Source: Sphingomonas sp. Leaf21
GTDB taxonomy: Bacteria > Pseudomonadota > Alphaproteobacteria > Sphingomonadales > Sphingomonadaceae
Assembly (NCBI RefSeq): GCF_916858675.1
Contig: NZ_CAKASM010000002.1
Span: 62,001-126,000, forward strand
DNA length: 64,000 bases
Direction: 5' to 3'
Below, in pieces: positions 1-8,625 of this stretch. Position numbers and translations under genes: made by a program. Position 1 is the stretch's first letter; the number at the start of each line of letters is the position of its first letter. The notes below the pieces were generated by a model. It did not search any database and had not been told where the DNA came from. It saw only the letters and a program-made list of their open reading frames with translations.

Positions 1-467
1 ATGGCGCTGCGCAACTGGGCATCGTCGGGTCGGACGTGCTGTCCGAATTCGGCTATTCCGAACTGTACGCGCCGGTCGACCTGCGGATCGGCCATTGCCG
101 CATCTCGGTCGCCGAACCCGCGGAGATGGCGGAAAGCGACGATCCGCGCGGGTGGAGCCATGTCCGCGTCGCGACCAAATATCCGCACATCACCAGCCGC
201 CATTTCGCCGCGCGCGGGGTGCAGGCCGAATGCGTCAAGCTGAACGGCGCGATGGAGCTGGCCCCCACGCTGGGGCTGGCGCCGCGCATCGTCGACCTGG
301 TGTCGTCGGGCCGGACGCTCAAGGAGAACGGGCTGGTCGAGGTGGAGGTGATCGAGGAGGTCACCTCGCGGCTGGTGGTCAACCGCGCCGCGATGAAGAC
401 GCGCGCGCAGGTGGTGCCGCTGGTCGAGGCGTTCCGCCGCGCTGTGGCGGAAAGGGACGTCGCATGA
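1..467 (+). CDS. hisG: ATP phosphoribosyltransferase, C-terminal part
   Basis: First enzyme of histidine biosynthesis (ATP + PRPP to phosphoribosyl-ATP), cytoplasmic. The reading frame is already open at the left edge (first full codon at position 3), so the N-terminus lies outside the window. Visible are the LGIVGSDVL segment, a [10 protein letters not shown] segment and the PRPP-binding-like stretch [14 protein letters not shown], all typical of HisG. No long extra C-terminal regulatory domain follows, so it looks like the short form, which in known systems works with HisZ; this is inference. The stop codon overlaps the hisD start in an ATGA, indicating translational coupling. Confidence 0.93.
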   Translation, partial: GAAQLGIVGSDVLSEFGYSELYAPVDLRIGHCRISVAEPAEMAESDDPRGWSHVRVATKYPHITSRHFAARGVQAECVKLNGAMELAPTLGLAPRIVDLVSSGRTLKENGLVEVEVIEEVTSRLVVNRAAMKTRAQVVPLVEAFRRAVAERDVA

Positions 468-1759
468 TCCGGCTCGATACGCGCGACGCGGGCTTCGCCG
501 CCGCCTTCGACGAACTGGTCGACGCCCGGCGCGAGAGCGACGCCGATGTCGCGCGCGACGTGCAGGTGATCCTGCGCGCGGTTCGCGACGATGGCGAGGC
601 GGCGGTGGCGGCCTTCACCAAGCAGTTTGACGGCCATGACCTGGCGGAGAGCGGCTGGCGGATCGAACCGGCCGACTGCCGCGCGGCCTATGAGGCGCTG
701 GAGCCCGAGCTGCGTCACGCGCTCGACCTCGCCGCCGCGCGGATCCGGGCGTATCACGAGAAGCAGAAGCCGACCGATACCGACTATGTCGATGCGCAGG
801 GCGTCCGCCTGGGTGCGCGCTGGACGGCGGTGGATGCGGCCGGGATCTACGTTCCGGGCGGGCGCGCGGCCTATCCCTCCTCGCTGCTGATGAACGCGAT
901 TCCGGCCAAGGTGGCGGGCGTCGAGCGGCTGGTGATGGTCACGCCGACGCCCAAGGGCGAGATCAACCATCTGGTCCTCGCCGCCGCGCATCTGGCGGGC
1001 GTGGACGAGGTGTGGCGCGTCGGCGGGGCGCAGGCCGTGGGCGCGCTGGCCTATGGTGCAGGCCGTATCCAGCGGGTCGATGTCGTCACCGGCCCCGGCA
1101 ATGCCTGGGTCGCGGAGGCCAAGCGCCAGGTCTATGGCATGGTCGGCATCGACATGGTCGCCGGCCCCTCCGAGATCGTCGTGGTCGCGGACGGCAAGAA
1201 CGATCCGGACTGGATCGCCGCCGACCTGCTGAGCCAGGCCGAGCACGACACGGTCACCCAGTCGATCCTGTTCACCGACGACGCCGACTTCGCCCAACGG
1301 GTCGCCGAAGCGGTCGACCGCCAGATCCCCGAACTGGCCACCGCCAGCGTGGCGCGCACCGCCTGGGACGCGAACGGCGCGATTATCGTGGTCGAGTCGC
1401 TGGAGGCCGCGATGCCGCTGGTCGACCGGCTGGCGCCCGAGCATCTGGAGCTGGCGGTCGACGATCCGCAGGCGTTGTTTGACCGGTTGCGTCATGCCGG
1501 GTCGGTGTTCCTGGGCCGCCATACGCCCGAGGCGATCGGCGATTATGTCGCGGGGCCCAACCATGTCCTGCCCACCGGCCGCCGCGCGCGCTTCGCCAGC
1601 GGGCTATCGGTGCTCGACTTCATGAAGCGGACGAGCTTCCTGGGGCTGACCGAGACGGCGCTGGCCGAGCTGGGTCCGGCGACGGTGGCACTGGCTTATG
1701 CCGAGGGGCTGCCCGCCCATGCCAAGTCGGTGGCGCTTCGGTTGCGGCTGAATCGGTAG
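464..1759 (+). CDS. hisD: Histidinol dehydrogenase
   Basis: Last enzyme of histidine synthesis; oxidises L-histidinol to L-histidine in two NAD-dependent steps using a zinc ion. The 431-residue length is normal for the family. Zinc and catalytic residues are recognisable: Gln258 and His261 in [11 protein letters not shown], and Glu326-His327 in LAPEHLEL, numbering almost identical to the E. coli enzyme. [10 protein letters not shown] and the [14 protein letters not shown] block are family signatures. The start was placed at the ATG overlapping the hisG stop (ATGA), which begins MIRLDTRD; the open frame extends further upstream but that part is antisense-like and overlaps hisG. Confidence 0.97.
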   Translation: MIRLDTRDAGFAAAFDELVDARRESDADVARDVQVILRAVRDDGEAAVAAFTKQFDGHDLAESGWRIEPADCRAAYEALEPELRHALDLAAARIRAYHEKQKPTDTDYVDAQGVRLGARWTAVDAAGIYVPGGRAAYPSSLLMNAIPAKVAGVERLVMVTPTPKGEINHLVLAAAHLAGVDEVWRVGGAQAVGALAYGAGRIQRVDVVTGPGNAWVAEAKRQVYGMVGIDMVAGPSEIVVVADGKNDPDWIAADLLSQAEHDTVTQSILFTDDADFAQRVAEAVDRQIPELATASVARTAWDANGAIIVVESLEAAMPLVDRLAPEHLELAVDDPQALFDRLRHAGSVFLGRHTPEAIGDYVAGPNHVLPTGRRARFASGLSVLDFMKRTSFLGLTETALAELGPATVALAYAEGLPAHAKSVALRLRLNR

Positions 1760-1772
1760 CTTGGGGTCGGCC

Positions 1773-1795
1773 CCTCCCCATCGGAGATGGGGAGG
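1773..1795 (+). terminator. Hairpin after hisD
   Basis: Perfect 10-bp stem CCTCCCCATC / GATGGGGAGG with a 3-base loop, 13 bases after the hisD stop. No T-run follows, so it may be an attenuating or mRNA-end-protecting hairpin rather than a full intrinsic terminator before nusB. Confidence 0.4.
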
Positions 1796-1890
1796 ATCGG
1801 GGTCGGACCTTGGCCGTCGAGTTCGCCCCGCACGCCCCACGGATACCAAAGGGCGTGACGGATCGGTGACAGCCCGGTAAAGGCCGCCGG

Positions 1891-2346
1891 ATGACTCGTC
1901 CTCCCGCCCGTACCCAGGCGCGCGCCGCCGCGCGTCTTGCTGCCGTCCAGGCCCTGTATCAGCACGACATGGAACAGACCCCGCTGCCCACGCTGCTCCA
2001 TGAATTCCACAATCACCGCATCGGCGCGACCATCGAAGACGTCGAATATGCCGAGGCCGACGTCGATTTCTTCGACGATATCGTCAAGGGCGTCCAGGCG
2101 CGGCTGGGCGAGATCGACCGGATGATCGAGGACAAGCTGGCCACCGGTTGGACGCTCAACCGGCTGGACAAGCCGATGAAGGCGCTGCTCCGTGCGGGCA
2201 CCTACGAACTGATTGCCCGCCGCGACGTACCGGTGGGCGCGGTGATCAGCGAATATGTCGACGTCGCTCACGCCTTTTACGAAAAGCGCGAGGCGGGCTT
2301 CGTCAACGGCCTGCTCGACGCGATCGCCAAGGTCGCTCGGGCCTGA
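1891..2346 (+). CDS. nusB: Transcription antitermination factor NusB
   Basis: 151-residue all-helical RNA-binding factor that, with NusE/S10, binds boxA RNA and supports rRNA antitermination. The N-terminal RTQARAAARLAAVQALYQ segment (arginine-rich first helix) and the C-terminal VPVGAVISEYVDVAHAFY...FVNGLLDAIAK stretch are diagnostic. The length is normal for the family. It sits between hisD and thiL; nusB next to thiL is a common bacterial arrangement, 44 bases apart here, so these two are probably co-transcribed. Confidence 0.96.
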   Translation: MTRPPARTQARAAARLAAVQALYQHDMEQTPLPTLLHEFHNHRIGATIEDVEYAEADVDFFDDIVKGVQARLGEIDRMIEDKLATGWTLNRLDKPMKALLRAGTYELIARRDVPVGAVISEYVDVAHAFYEKREAGFVNGLLDAIAKVARA

Positions 2347-2390
2347 TCCTCCGCTCCGTTTCGCTTATCTCCTGACCGAACGGGGCCCCG

Positions 2391-3296
2391 ATGAACGAAA
2401 CGGATTTCCTCGCCGCGCTCCGCCGGATGCCGCTGCACCCCGGCGCGCGCGGGCTGGTGGACGACGGGGCGGTGATCGACGCAGGCCCGCTGGTCGTCAC
2501 CACCGACACGCTGGTCGAGGGGGTGCACTTCCTGCCCCATGACCCGCCCGCCGATGTCGCGTGGAAGCTGGTCGCGACCAACCTGTCCGACCTCGCCGCC
2601 AAGGGCGCGCTGGTCGAGGGGGTGATGCTCAACTATCCGCTGGGCGACGCCGCCTGGGACCGGGCGTTCCTGGATGGCTTTGGCGCGGTGCTGACCCGAT
2701 TCCATGTCCGCTTGATCGGCGGGGACACGGTGTCGTTGCGCGGCCCGCGTGTCCTGACGCTGACGGCGTTCGGGCGCGATGCGCCAGCGCCTGCGCGCGA
2801 CGGGGCGCGGGCGGGCGACGGCCTGTGGGTCACGGGCACGATCGGCGATGCGGGCCTGGGGCTGGCGATCGCGCGACGCGGCTATGGCCCGATCGCCCTG
2901 CGCGATGCCTATCGCCGCCCGCTGCCACGCCTGACCGAGGGGCGGGCGCTGGGCCCGGTGGTCGGTGCGATGATGGACGTGTCCGACGGGCTGCTGATCG
3001 ACGCCGTGCGGATGGCGCGGGCGAGCGGGGTGTCGGTGGCGATTGATCTCGACGCGGTGCCGATGTCGGCGGAGGCCCGGGCGCATGGCGGCGACGACCG
3101 CACCGCCCGAGTGGCGGCGGCGACGGCGGGGGACGATTACGAGCTGCTCTTCGCCATGCCGGGCAGCGCCGTCCCGCCAGTGCCCGCGACGCGGGTCGGT
3201 CGCTTCGATGCGGGCGAGGGGCTGTCGCTCCACGACGCGCAAGGGCCCGTTCCCCTGCCGCCCCGGCTCGGCTTCGAGCATGGTCCGGGACACTGA
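2391..3296 (+). CDS. thiL: Thiamine-monophosphate kinase
   Basis: Phosphorylates thiamine monophosphate to thiamine pyrophosphate with ATP; 301 residues, cytoplasmic. Recognisable family blocks: the N-terminal DDGAVIDAGPLVVTTDTLVE, where acidic residues bind magnesium; the KLVATNLSDLAAKGA helix; the RLIGGDTV block; the MMDVSDGLLIDAVRMA block; and the GDDYELLFA block near the C-terminus. All belong to the PurM/ThiL/SelD ATP-binding fold. Downstream of nusB. The start is the ATG giving MNETDFLAALR, the usual start context of ThiL. Confidence 0.95.
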   Translation: MNETDFLAALRRMPLHPGARGLVDDGAVIDAGPLVVTTDTLVEGVHFLPHDPPADVAWKLVATNLSDLAAKGALVEGVMLNYPLGDAAWDRAFLDGFGAVLTRFHVRLIGGDTVSLRGPRVLTLTAFGRDAPAPARDGARAGDGLWVTGTIGDAGLGLAIARRGYGPIALRDAYRRPLPRLTEGRALGPVVGAMMDVSDGLLIDAVRMARASGVSVAIDLDAVPMSAEARAHGGDDRTARVAAATAGDDYELLFAMPGSAVPPVPATRVGRFDAGEGLSLHDAQGPVPLPPRLGFEHGPGH

Positions 3297-3375
3297 AACC
3301 CCCTTTCGCTGAGTCGCCAGGGTGATATCCATACCCGACCGGGCCTTTGGGAGATGGTCCGGCCAGGGGGGATAT

Positions 3376-5337
3376 ATGACGATCGGTAGGATGTGGATGC
3401 TGGGTGCGTCGATGGCGGCGCTTGTTCTGTCGGCATCGACCGGCCGGACCCAGGAACCGGCAAAGCCCGCGACACCGGGCATCGCCAAGCCCGGTACGCT
3501 GCCGGTCGAGGCCTTCGCCGCCTTGCCCGAAATGGAGAAGCCGTCGCTGTCGCCCGATGGCACGCGGATCGCGGGCAAGCGCGGGTTGAACGGCAAGCAA
3601 TATCTGGTGGTCGTTCCGCTGATCAAGGATCAGGGCAAGACCGCCGTCGTGCCGCTTGCCGAGAAGGTCGACGTCAATTGGTGGCGCTGGGTCAATGACG
3701 ACTGGCTGCTGGTCGGACTGGGGGCCAAGCAGGTGATCCAGGGCGAGGAATATTATGTCACCCGGATGCTCGGCATCTCCGCCGACATGACCAGGACGAC
3801 GCGGATCGACTGGGACCGGTCGGGCTTTCGCGCCGACGAGGTGCTGTGGGTCGCCAGGGACGGCAGCCCGCGCATCCTGTTCGCCAAGCAGACCGGCATC
3901 TATTCGATGGAGGACGTCTATCCCTCGGTGTTCGAGGCCGATGTATCGACCGGCAAGGTGAAGCGGATCGCCTCGGGGCAGCCCGATGTGTGGGACTGGT
4001 ATGCCGATGGCCAGGGCCAGTTGCGGATGGGCATCCGCTACAGCGACACGACGCGGCAGAAGTCGCTGCTCTATCGGCGGACCAACGGCGAGTCGTTCCA
4101 GACGATCGCCCGTGCCAATGGGCGCAAGGACGAATCGATCCTGGTGCCGAGCATCTTCCGCGCGGACGGCACCGCGCTCGCGATCGATGACAGTGACGGC
4201 TTCGACTCGCTGTACGAGGTGACGCTCCCCGACCTGAAGCTGGGCCGCAAGGTCAGCGATCTGGCGGGCTATGACATCGACGGGATCATCGCGAACGAGA
4301 CGGGCGACGACATTTCGGCGATCCGTTACACCGACCAATATTATCACGATGCCTGGACCGATGCGCGAATCAAGGATTTGCAGGCTCAGGTCGACAAGGC
4401 GGTGGCGCCGCGCCGGGCGGAGATCATCTCCTGGAACCGCCAACGCACCCGTTTCCTGATCCGTGTCGCCGGGCCAACCACCCCCGGCGCGCTCTATTAC
4501 TGGGATACGGAATATGGGAACATGCAGTTCCTCGCCTGGGACAATCCGCAGATCAGGGGACAGCGGCTGTCGCCGGTCCGCACCCTGCGCTATCCCGCAC
4601 GCGACGGGACGCAGATCGAGGCGGTGCTGACGCTGCCGCGAGGGCGGGGCGACCGGAACCTGCCGTTGATCGTGATGCCGCATGGCGGCCCGTTCGCGCG
4701 CGACGCCGAAAGCTGGGACTGGTGGAGCCAGTATCTCGCCGAGCTGGGCTATGCGGTGATCCAGCCCAATTATCGCGGGTCATCGGGCTATGGCACCGCC
4801 TTCGCGCAAAAGGGGCAGGGCGAATGGGGCCTCAAGATGCAGGACGATCTCGATGACGCGGTCGCTTGGCTCGCGGCGCAGGGGATCGCCGACAGCAAGC
4901 GGGTGTGCATGGTCGGCGCATCCTATGGCGGCTATGCCGCGATGCGCGCGGCGCAGCGCGACGGCAAGCTGTACCGCTGCGCGGTGTCCTATGCGGGGGT
5001 GTCCGATCTTCAGTCCATGAAGCGCTATGACTCGCGCTTCCTGTTCGGCAAGACGCGCGCCGACTGGCTTCACAAGCAGGCGCCCGACTATCACGCCGTC
5101 TCGCCACGCTTCGGCGCGGCCAGCATGACGATGCCGCTACTGATCGTCCACGGCAAGGAGGACAAGCGCGTGCCGGTCGACCAGTCGCGGATGATGGTCG
5201 CCGCGCTCAAGGCGGCGGGCAAGCCGGTCCGTTATATCGAACAGCCGCTGGCCGATCACCACTTCACCCGGTCGGAGGATCGGCTGGAATTCCTGAAGGC
5301 CATGGCGGCCTTCCTGGCGGAGCATAATCCCGCCTGA
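3376..5337 (+). CDS. S9 family (prolyl oligopeptidase-type) peptidase, exported
   Basis: Probable exported serine peptidase cleaving short peptides. The chosen ATG has a purine-rich AGGGGGG 5 bases upstream and gives a classical signal peptide (MTIGRMWMLGASMAALVLSA, cleavage near TGRTQ). Residues about 40-400 look like the propeller region. The C-terminal alpha/beta-hydrolase domain (about 410-653) carries the nucleophile Ser516 in GASYGGYAA, Asp596 in HGKEDKRVP and His628/629 in ADHHFTR. Total length 653 is typical of S9C/acylaminoacyl-peptidase-like proteins. It is monocistronic, with a strong hairpin between it and the convergent next gene. The exact substrate cannot be read from sequence. 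Confidence 0.9.
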   Translation: MTIGRMWMLGASMAALVLSASTGRTQEPAKPATPGIAKPGTLPVEAFAALPEMEKPSLSPDGTRIAGKRGLNGKQYLVVVPLIKDQGKTAVVPLAEKVDVNWWRWVNDDWLLVGLGAKQVIQGEEYYVTRMLGISADMTRTTRIDWDRSGFRADEVLWVARDGSPRILFAKQTGIYSMEDVYPSVFEADVSTGKVKRIASGQPDVWDWYADGQGQLRMGIRYSDTTRQKSLLYRRTNGESFQTIARANGRKDESILVPSIFRADGTALAIDDSDGFDSLYEVTLPDLKLGRKVSDLAGYDIDGIIANETGDDISAIRYTDQYYHDAWTDARIKDLQAQVDKAVAPRRAEIISWNRQRTRFLIRVAGPTTPGALYYWDTEYGNMQFLAWDNPQIRGQRLSPVRTLRYPARDGTQIEAVLTLPRGRGDRNLPLIVMPHGGPFARDAESWDWWSQYLAELGYAVIQPNYRGSSGYGTAFAQKGQGEWGLKMQDDLDDAVAWLAAQGIADSKRVCMVGASYGGYAAMRAAQRDGKLYRCAVSYAGVSDLQSMKRYDSRFLFGKTRADWLHKQAPDYHAVSPRFGAASMTMPLLIVHGKEDKRVPVDQSRMMVAALKAAGKPVRYIEQPLADHHFTRSEDRLEFLKAMAAFLAEHNPA

Positions 5338-5344
5338 CGTCGCC

Positions 5345-5376
5345 GACGGCCCCTGCCCGATTGGGGAAGGGCCGTC
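5345..5376. terminator. Hairpin between convergent genes
   Basis: GACGGCCC pairs perfectly with GGGCCGTC around an inner CCTGCCCGATTGGGGAA. It lies 8 bases after the peptidase stop and 12 before the stop of the leftward transpeptidase gene, so it can serve both strands. Confidence 0.6.
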
Positions 5377-5387
5377 CGTGATGGCAA

Positions 5388-6107
5388 TCAGACCTTGGCC
5401 GCGTAGATCATCCGGCCGGGGCCGAGATTGGCGAATACGAGGTCGAGGTCGTTCTCGCCGACCGCGAAACAGCCCTGGCTGCGGCCCAGCATCCCGTGGG
5501 TGCGGATCATGTCGCTGTTGGCGTACCAGGCCGAGTGGACGACGATCGCGCGGCCGAGCGCGTTGTCGTTGGTCGGGTCGAGCCCGATCAGGCGCTGCGA
5601 GCGGCCATGCTTGCCGACATAATAGTCGTCGGTCAGGAACGCCCCCTCGCTGCTCGCGTTCGAATTGAACGCGTTGGAGAAGCGCTGGAGATAGCCGCTG
5701 TGCGACGGGTCCGAGCCGCTGCCGTGCGAGACGAGCAGCGAGGTACTGTGCCCGCTGACCAGATCGACCAGGTGCAGGCGTGGTTCCGACGAGCCGACGG
5801 CGAAGTCGACGATCGCCATACGGTCGCGCTGCCGCACGCGGCTGCCATGCTGCTGGAGCGAGGTCATCGCCGCGCGCAACAGCGCCGGACGGACGACCCG
5901 CGACGACGCGAGGATCGGTTCCGCCGGAATGGGCGAGGCATAGGTCGGATGATTGGGCAGAGGTGGCTGGCGCATCGGCCGCAAATCGCCGGACGTCAGC
6001 CGTCCCTGCGCACCTGCCGCCCCCGGAACCGCAAGCGCACCAGCCAACACCAGCGCGTTCTTCAACAGCGCGCGCCGACCCGGCGCAGCGTCCAGATTAT
6101 CGAGCAT
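5388..6107 (-). CDS. Murein L,D-transpeptidase catalytic-domain family protein
   Basis: 239-residue exported protein of the YkuD_2 type. The N-terminus GRRALLKNALVLAGALAVPG is a twin-arginine-like signal followed by an Ala-rich cleavage region (GAAGAQG). The C-terminal catalytic block HGMLGRSQGCFAV contains the conserved Ser-x-Gly-Cys-Phe, with cysteine as the expected nucleophile, and an upstream IVVHSAWYAN histidine. Such proteins act on peptidoglycan stem peptides in the periplasm or are stand-alone relatives of unclear role. It is divergent from another L,D-transpeptidase gene across about 200 bases, an arrangement that suggests shared control. Confidence 0.85.
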   Translation of the reverse strand: MLDNLDAAPGRRALLKNALVLAGALAVPGAAGAQGRLTSGDLRPMRQPPLPNHPTYASPIPAEPILASSRVVRPALLRAAMTSLQQHGSRVRQRDRMAIVDFAVGSSEPRLHLVDLVSGHSTSLLVSHGSGSDPSHSGYLQRFSNAFNSNASSEGAFLTDDYYVGKHGRSQRLIGLDPTNDNALGRAIVVHSAWYANSDMIRTHGMLGRSQGCFAVGENDLDLVFANLGPGRMIYAAKV

Positions 6108-6304
6108 CGTGATCCTTCAAACCCCAGAAATCCCGCTTCACCTATGTAGCAGAGCAAGGGTCGTTTTTCTGCCCATCCCGGCTCGCTTGATCGCTTGGTT
6201 CCATCGATTCGGCGAAAGTTCCGTCTCAGGACAAAAAATTTCGCTCGGCACTAAATATGTATTGACGGGTTTAAGATTTTATGAACTCGCCAAGGAAAAG
6301 CGAT

Positions 6305-6910
6305 ATGAAGGCTTTCGCTTTGATTGCCCTGCTCGGCGCATCGACGCTGGGTTTTGCCGCTCCCGCCATGGCCGCCGATGACGGGCCGGGCACGGTCGCG
6401 ATCGCGGATGCCGCCGCGGCCCTGGCCCCCAACCGCTTCGTCTGGGCCGATTCGCAAGCCACGGCCGTCGACCCCGTGGTGCAGCCGGTGACCGTCGTGA
6501 TCAGCCTCCCCATGCAGCGCGCCTATGTCTATCGCGGCGACGCGATGATCGCCGCCGCCTCGGTTTCGACGGGCAAGGACGGCAAGGACACGCCGACCGG
6601 CGTGTTCCCGATCCTCCAGAAGCGCGAGATGCATCGCAGCAACCTCTATAACGCCGCGCCGATGCCGTTCATGCAGCGGCTGACCTGGGACGGGGTGGCG
6701 CTGCACGCGGGCAACAATCCGGGATTTCCCGATTCGCACGGCTGTATCCGACTGCCGACGGCCTTTGCGAAGAAGCTGTTCTCGATCACGTCGGTGGGTA
6801 CGACGGTGATCGTTACCGACGAGATGGTCGGCGATCATTTCGATCCGGCGCTGCTGGCGACGCCGACGTCGCAGGCGGGCGCGGATCAGTTGGCGTCGCT
6901 CGATCGGTGA
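6305..6910 (+). CDS. L,D-transpeptidase (YkuD domain), exported
   Basis: 201-residue periplasmic enzyme forming or exchanging 3-3 peptidoglycan cross-links. The start at the ATG giving MKAFALIALLGASTLGFAAP yields a clean signal peptide with AMA cleavage; an upstream in-frame ATG would add eight residues ahead of it. The catalytic signature is intact: His in ALHAGNNPGFPDSHGCIRLP with the Ser-His-Gly-Cys-Ile-Arg core, Cys as nucleophile. No LysM or peptidoglycan-binding domain is present. The 197-base gap to the divergent YkuD_2 gene is comparatively AT-rich and should hold both promoters. Confidence 0.9.
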   Translation: MKAFALIALLGASTLGFAAPAMAADDGPGTVAIADAAAALAPNRFVWADSQATAVDPVVQPVTVVISLPMQRAYVYRGDAMIAAASVSTGKDGKDTPTGVFPILQKREMHRSNLYNAAPMPFMQRLTWDGVALHAGNNPGFPDSHGCIRLPTAFAKKLFSITSVGTTVIVTDEMVGDHFDPALLATPTSQAGADQLASLDR

Positions 6911-7018
6911 GGTTCGGGCGCGGCCCTTCGACTTCGCCCAGGCTGATCGGGGCAGGGACGCGCGCATCACCCCTGCGTTCGCGTTGACGGAGGCCGACGC
7001 GCGCGGGGTGCCCCTCGG

Positions 7019-7678
7019 CTAGGCGACCACCCCCAACGCCCGCAATTGCGGACGCAACGTCGCCTCGTCGGTGAAGTGCAGCGCGTGGATTCCCATCGCG
7101 GCGGCGGCTTCGATATTGGCGCGACTGTCGTCGATGAACACCGCCTGCGACGGCTCCAGCCCGAACCGGGTGAGCGCGAGGCGGTAGATGGCGGGGTCGG
7201 GCTTCACCAGTTTCTCGGTCCCCGACACGACGATATCGCGGAAACGGTCGAACAGCGCCGCCTCGCGCATCCGGAAGGGCGGCCAGAATTCGTGGCTGAA
7301 ATTGGTGATGGCGAACAGCGGCACGCCCGCCAAATCGAGTTCGGCGACCAGTTCGTGCATTCCGGGAATCGGATCGCCGATGCTCTCGTTGAAGCGCGGG
7401 CCCCAGGCGGCGATCAACGCGCGATGCTGCGGGTACAATGCGCTGAGCTCCGCCGAGGTGTCGGCGAAGTCGCGGCCCGCATCATGCTGGAAATGCCACT
7501 CGGTGGTGACGACATCGCGCACGAACGCATCGAGCGCCCGATCGTCCGCGATCAGGCGCCGATACAGGATCCGGGGATCCCAGTCGTACAGGACGCGACC
7601 GACGTCGAAGATGACGGCGGTCGGCCGATCGCCACGCGTCGCGGACGGCACGTCCGCCACGATCGGGTTGATCGGCAT
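7019..7678 (-). CDS. HAD-superfamily hydrolase
   Basis: 219-residue haloacid-dehalogenase-like phosphatase, subfamily IA/epoxide-hydrolase-N type. Motif I is VIFDVGRVLYDWDP (Asp nucleophile, with Gly-Arg in place of the common DGTL), motif II is FAITNFS, motif III the lysine in KLVKPDPAIY and motif IV FIDDSRANI. The substrate is unknown; relatives dephosphorylate small sugar phosphates or nucleotides. It starts 9 bases after the rpmJ stop on the same strand, so it is probably transcribed from the rpmJ promoter. Confidence 0.85.
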   Translation of the reverse strand: MPINPIVADVPSATRGDRPTAVIFDVGRVLYDWDPRILYRRLIADDRALDAFVRDVVTTEWHFQHDAGRDFADTSAELSALYPQHRALIAAWGPRFNESIGDPIPGMHELVAELDLAGVPLFAITNFSHEFWPPFRMREAALFDRFRDIVVSGTEKLVKPDPAIYRLALTRFGLEPSQAVFIDDSRANIEAAAAMGIHALHFTDEATLRPQLRALGVVA

Positions 7679-7687
7679 CAGGGCAGA

Positions 7688-7813
7688 TTAGCCCTGGCGC
7701 GCCTTGAAACGACGGTTGGTCTTGTTGATGACATAGGTGCGGCCGCGACGGCGGATCACGCGGTTGTCCCGGTGACGATCCTTGAGCGACTTCAGGGAAT
7801 TGCGGATCTTCAT
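7688..7813 (-). CDS. rpmJ: 50S ribosomal protein L36
   Basis: 41-residue basic ribosomal protein, [20 protein letters not shown] at the N-terminus and [12 protein letters not shown] at the end, matching the alphaproteobacterial L36 form. It has no cysteine at all, so it is a zinc-free (C-minus) L36; the position that is usually Cys in RHRDC is Asn here. The ATG was preferred over an in-frame upstream ATG 60 bases earlier because it gives the canonical length. A good sigma-70-type promoter lies upstream; a HAD hydrolase follows. Confidence 0.95.
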   Translation of the reverse strand: MKIRNSLKSLKDRHRDNRVIRRRGRTYVINKTNRRFKARQG

Positions 7814-7860
7814 GATCGATTCGCTTCTTTTGAACTGGAGGGTGATCTGGAAAGCGTCGC

Positions 7861-7889
7861 CGCCTAGTGGCAAAGGGTGTCCAAGTCAA
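7861..7889 (-). promoter_or_regulatory. Predicted housekeeping promoter of rpmJ
   Basis: Reading the minus strand: TTGACTT, 14 bases, ACTAGGCG. This matches the alphaproteobacterial housekeeping consensus (TTGAC, N10-14, GCTANAWC) and is nearly identical in layout to the element upstream of rpsD in this window. It ends about 47 bases before the rpmJ start. Confidence 0.55.
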
Positions 7890-8000
7890 GATTGTGGCGT
7901 GACATCGGGGTCAGGTTGCACCCCGCCTCTATCGCCGCAGGATCAACCCCCATATGTCATGCGTTGCCCAACCGAAACATCCTCCAAGGTGCTCCTGCCC

Positions 8001-8621
8001 ATGAAAGCCCGTTCGCTTCTGATCCTCGCGGCCGCCGCCGGAACGCTCGCCGCCTGTTCCACCACGGGCGGGCGGTTGCCGCCGACCGATGTGATTCGCT
8101 ATCATCTGGGCGAGCCGATCGCGCGCGGCACGGTGCGGGTCGAACCGCTGTCCAATACTGGCCCCGCCAGCATCGAGTTCAAGACCTATGCCGCGGCGGT
8201 CGAGACGGCGCTGCTCCGCAACGGCTATTCGCTGCCCCAGGGTGACGCGCAGCCGGACTTCATCGCCACCGTCGCCTTCACCCGCGCCAACCGGCTCGGC
8301 CCGCCGCGCCCGTCGCCCTTCTCGGTCGGGCTGGGCGGCGGCGGCTTCTCGGGCGGTCGCGGTGGCGGCGGTGTCGGCCTGGGCGGGGGGCTGAGCTTCC
8401 CGATCGGCAAGAGCCGTCCGCAGGAGCTGATCGGCACCGAGCTGTCGGTCCAGATCAAGCGCCGCGCCGACCAGTCGCCGATCTGGGAAGGCAGCGCGCG
8501 CAACATCGCGCCGGTCCAGGCGATCGCCCGCATCGATGCGCAGGCGCAGGCGGCGAAGCTCGCCGATGCGCTGTTCACCAAATTCCCCGGCGAATCGGGC
8601 CGCACGATCGAGGTGAAGTAA
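8001..8621 (+). CDS. DUF4136-type lipoprotein
   Basis: 206-residue predicted lipoprotein of unknown function. The signal peptide MKARSLLILAAAAGTLAACS ends in a lipobox LAAC, so the mature protein begins at Cys19. The body resembles DUF4136 proteins (VETALLRNGYSLPQGDAQPDFIATVAFTR cut into pieces: VETALLRNGY, then QPDFIATVAF), with a glycine-rich central insert (GLGGGGFSGGRGGGGVGLGG) common in this group. The last part AKLADALFTKFPGESGRT is also typical. The next gene begins 4 bases after the stop, so the two are probably cotranscribed. Confidence 0.8.
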   Translation: MKARSLLILAAAAGTLAACSTTGGRLPPTDVIRYHLGEPIARGTVRVEPLSNTGPASIEFKTYAAAVETALLRNGYSLPQGDAQPDFIATVAFTRANRLGPPRPSPFSVGLGGGGFSGGRGGGGVGLGGGLSFPIGKSRPQELIGTELSVQIKRRADQSPIWEGSARNIAPVQAIARIDAQAQAAKLADALFTKFPGESGRTIEVK

Positions 8622-8625
8622 GGGC

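Noticed and set aside
53..1564. Long open frame on the minus strand opposite hisG/hisD
   Set aside because: Very GC-rich genes leave antisense frames open. The product is Arg/Gly/Asp-rich with no domain pattern, and the plus strand encodes clear HisG and HisD.
2277..4683. Two long minus-strand frames opposite thiL and the S9 peptidase
   Set aside because: Low-complexity arginine-rich products opposite well-conserved genes; no ribosome site or homology-like blocks.
8320..8400. G/C-rich periodic stretch considered as a DNA repeat
   Set aside because: It is the glycine-rich insert of the DUF4136-type lipoprotein, coded in frame.
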